Assembly (NCBI RefSeq): GCF_003096595.1
Contig: NZ_QEKO01000005.1
Span: forward strand, 62,001-126,000
Direction: 5' to 3'
DNA from: Pusillimonas noertemannii
GTDB lineage: Bacteria > Pseudomonadota > Gammaproteobacteria > Burkholderiales > Burkholderiaceae_B
Length of the DNA stretch: 64,000 nucleotides
A model generated the notes under the pieces. That model made no database searches. It was given only the letters and a program-made list of their open reading frames with translations, and was not told the origin of the DNA. A program made the position numbers and the translations under genes. Of this stretch, positions 63,400 to 64,000 are shown one piece after another; position 1 is the first letter of the stretch; every line of letters begins with the position of its first letter.

Positions 63400-64000
63400 C
63401 AACGCCGCCCCAACGCATCAAAGCTTGGCAAAGCGTCTGCTTCTATCCATGCCGCGCGGCTCGCTGGCGCGCCATCTCATCCTGCGGCTTCTGCCGCCGG
63501 TGCTGATTCTGGTCGCACTCGACCTGACCATCACCTGGCTCGTCACCACCCAGATCCACCTCGAGGTCTGGCTGCTGCGCGACATCTTCTGGGCCATGCT
63601 GCTCAGCCAGTTCCTTCTGGTGTTTCTGTTTGCCTGGGTACTGATCTCGGGCGTGCGCTCCAGCCTGCGCTCCATCAACCGGCTCGCCGACGACATCAAG
63701 GAACGCTCGCTCGACGACCTGCAGCCGCTGGATCCCCAGGGCCTGTCCACCGAGATCGTGCCGATCGTGGCGCGGATTAACGATCTGCTGAGCCGCCTGG
63801 ACGATTCCGTGCAGGCCCAGAAGCGTTTCATCGGGCATGCCGCCCATCAGCTGCGCACGCCGCTCAGCGGCCTGAAGCTGGAATGCGAGCTGATGCTGGC
63901 TAATGAGCTGCCGGATGACGTGCGCCGCCGGGCCGAACGCATCAAGGCCGTGACCGACCGCATGATCCGCCTGGGCGAACAGCTGCTGGTGCTGGCGCGG
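63380..64000 (+). CDS. Sensor histidine kinase, N-terminal part (3' end outside window)
   Basis: An open frame runs from ATG 63380 to the window edge without a stop. It encodes two membrane helices (about 38-58 and 70-95) with a very short periplasmic loop, a HAMP-like linker, and the phospho-acceptor box FIGHAAHQLRTPLSGLK. The ATP-binding domain lies beyond the window. The tiny periplasmic part suggests sensing through the membrane or of a binding protein, as in the TctE group. An internal ATG at 63449 is an alternative start. Confidence 0.88.
   Translation, partial: MSKTPPSNAAPTHQSLAKRLLLSMPRGSLARHLILRLLPPVLILVALDLTITWLVTTQIHLEVWLLRDIFWAMLLSQFLLVFLFAWVLISGVRSSLRSINRLADDIKERSLDDLQPLDPQGLSTEIVPIVARINDLLSRLDDSVQAQKRFIGHAAHQLRTPLSGLKLECELMLANELPDDVRRRAERIKAVTDRMIRLGEQLLVLAR

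Overview
The window is GC-rich, densely coded DNA that looks like a betaproteobacterial chromosome, most likely an Alcaligenaceae member of the Bordetella/Achromobacter/Pusillimonas type. The family is inferred from gene content (protocatechuate and ferulate catabolism, several branched-chain-type solute-binding proteins, FecI/FecR iron signalling) and from protein style. The genus cannot be fixed from the sequence alone. No rRNA operon, CRISPR array or intact insertion sequence was seen.

Positions 1-17 kb hold aromatic catabolism with some housekeeping genes. They contain the end of an IclR regulator, a 208-bp palindromic element, two small lipoproteins, a carboxynorspermidine-type polyamine operon led by an XRE regulator (1.9-4.7 kb), pcaHG with divergent pcaQ, two tandem paralogous solute-binding proteins without permeases, a glycoside-hydrolase-like lipoprotein, a fused pcaC-pcaD gene, pcaB, and a PAS-containing chemoreceptor. 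Together PcaHG, PcaB and PcaCD take protocatechuate to 3-oxoadipate. A 44-nt piece of a histidine tRNA lies in the leader of pcaCD.

Positions 17-32 kb hold a large DUF2157/DUF4401/GDYXXLXY-like membrane protein, a secreted peroxiredoxin and two iron-signalling loci. The first is complete: TonB-dependent receptor, FecR, FecI, and a divergent PepSY membrane protein with two small companions. The second has FecI and FecR, but its receptor survives only as the last ~40 codons. Between them is a mechanosensitive channel gene interrupted by an in-frame TAG.

Positions 32-43 kb are accessory: pirin, an MHS-type transporter, a MetE-like enzyme, a secreted metallo-beta-lactamase-fold protein, a serine beta-lactamase-like lipoprotein, a 5'-truncated quinone-reductase-like gene, another TonB-dependent siderophore receptor behind a Fur-like box, and a ~0.95-kb ccdAB cassette bounded by 17-bp copies of the 3' end of a tRNA-Met gene.

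Positions 43-64 kb are mostly core functions: a luciferase-like oxidoreductase, a PACE efflux protein, a candidate structured small RNA, a membrane-anchored glutamate-synthase-like protein, a persulfide-dioxygenase-like hydrolase, tRNA-Leu, rnr, rlmB, a PLP-dependent sulfur enzyme, hupB, tRNA-Val, and feruloyl-CoA synthase with a binding protein and a divergent MarR regulator. tonB-exbB-exbD, which would energise the receptors above, follows. The window ends inside an OmpR/histidine-kinase two-component pair.
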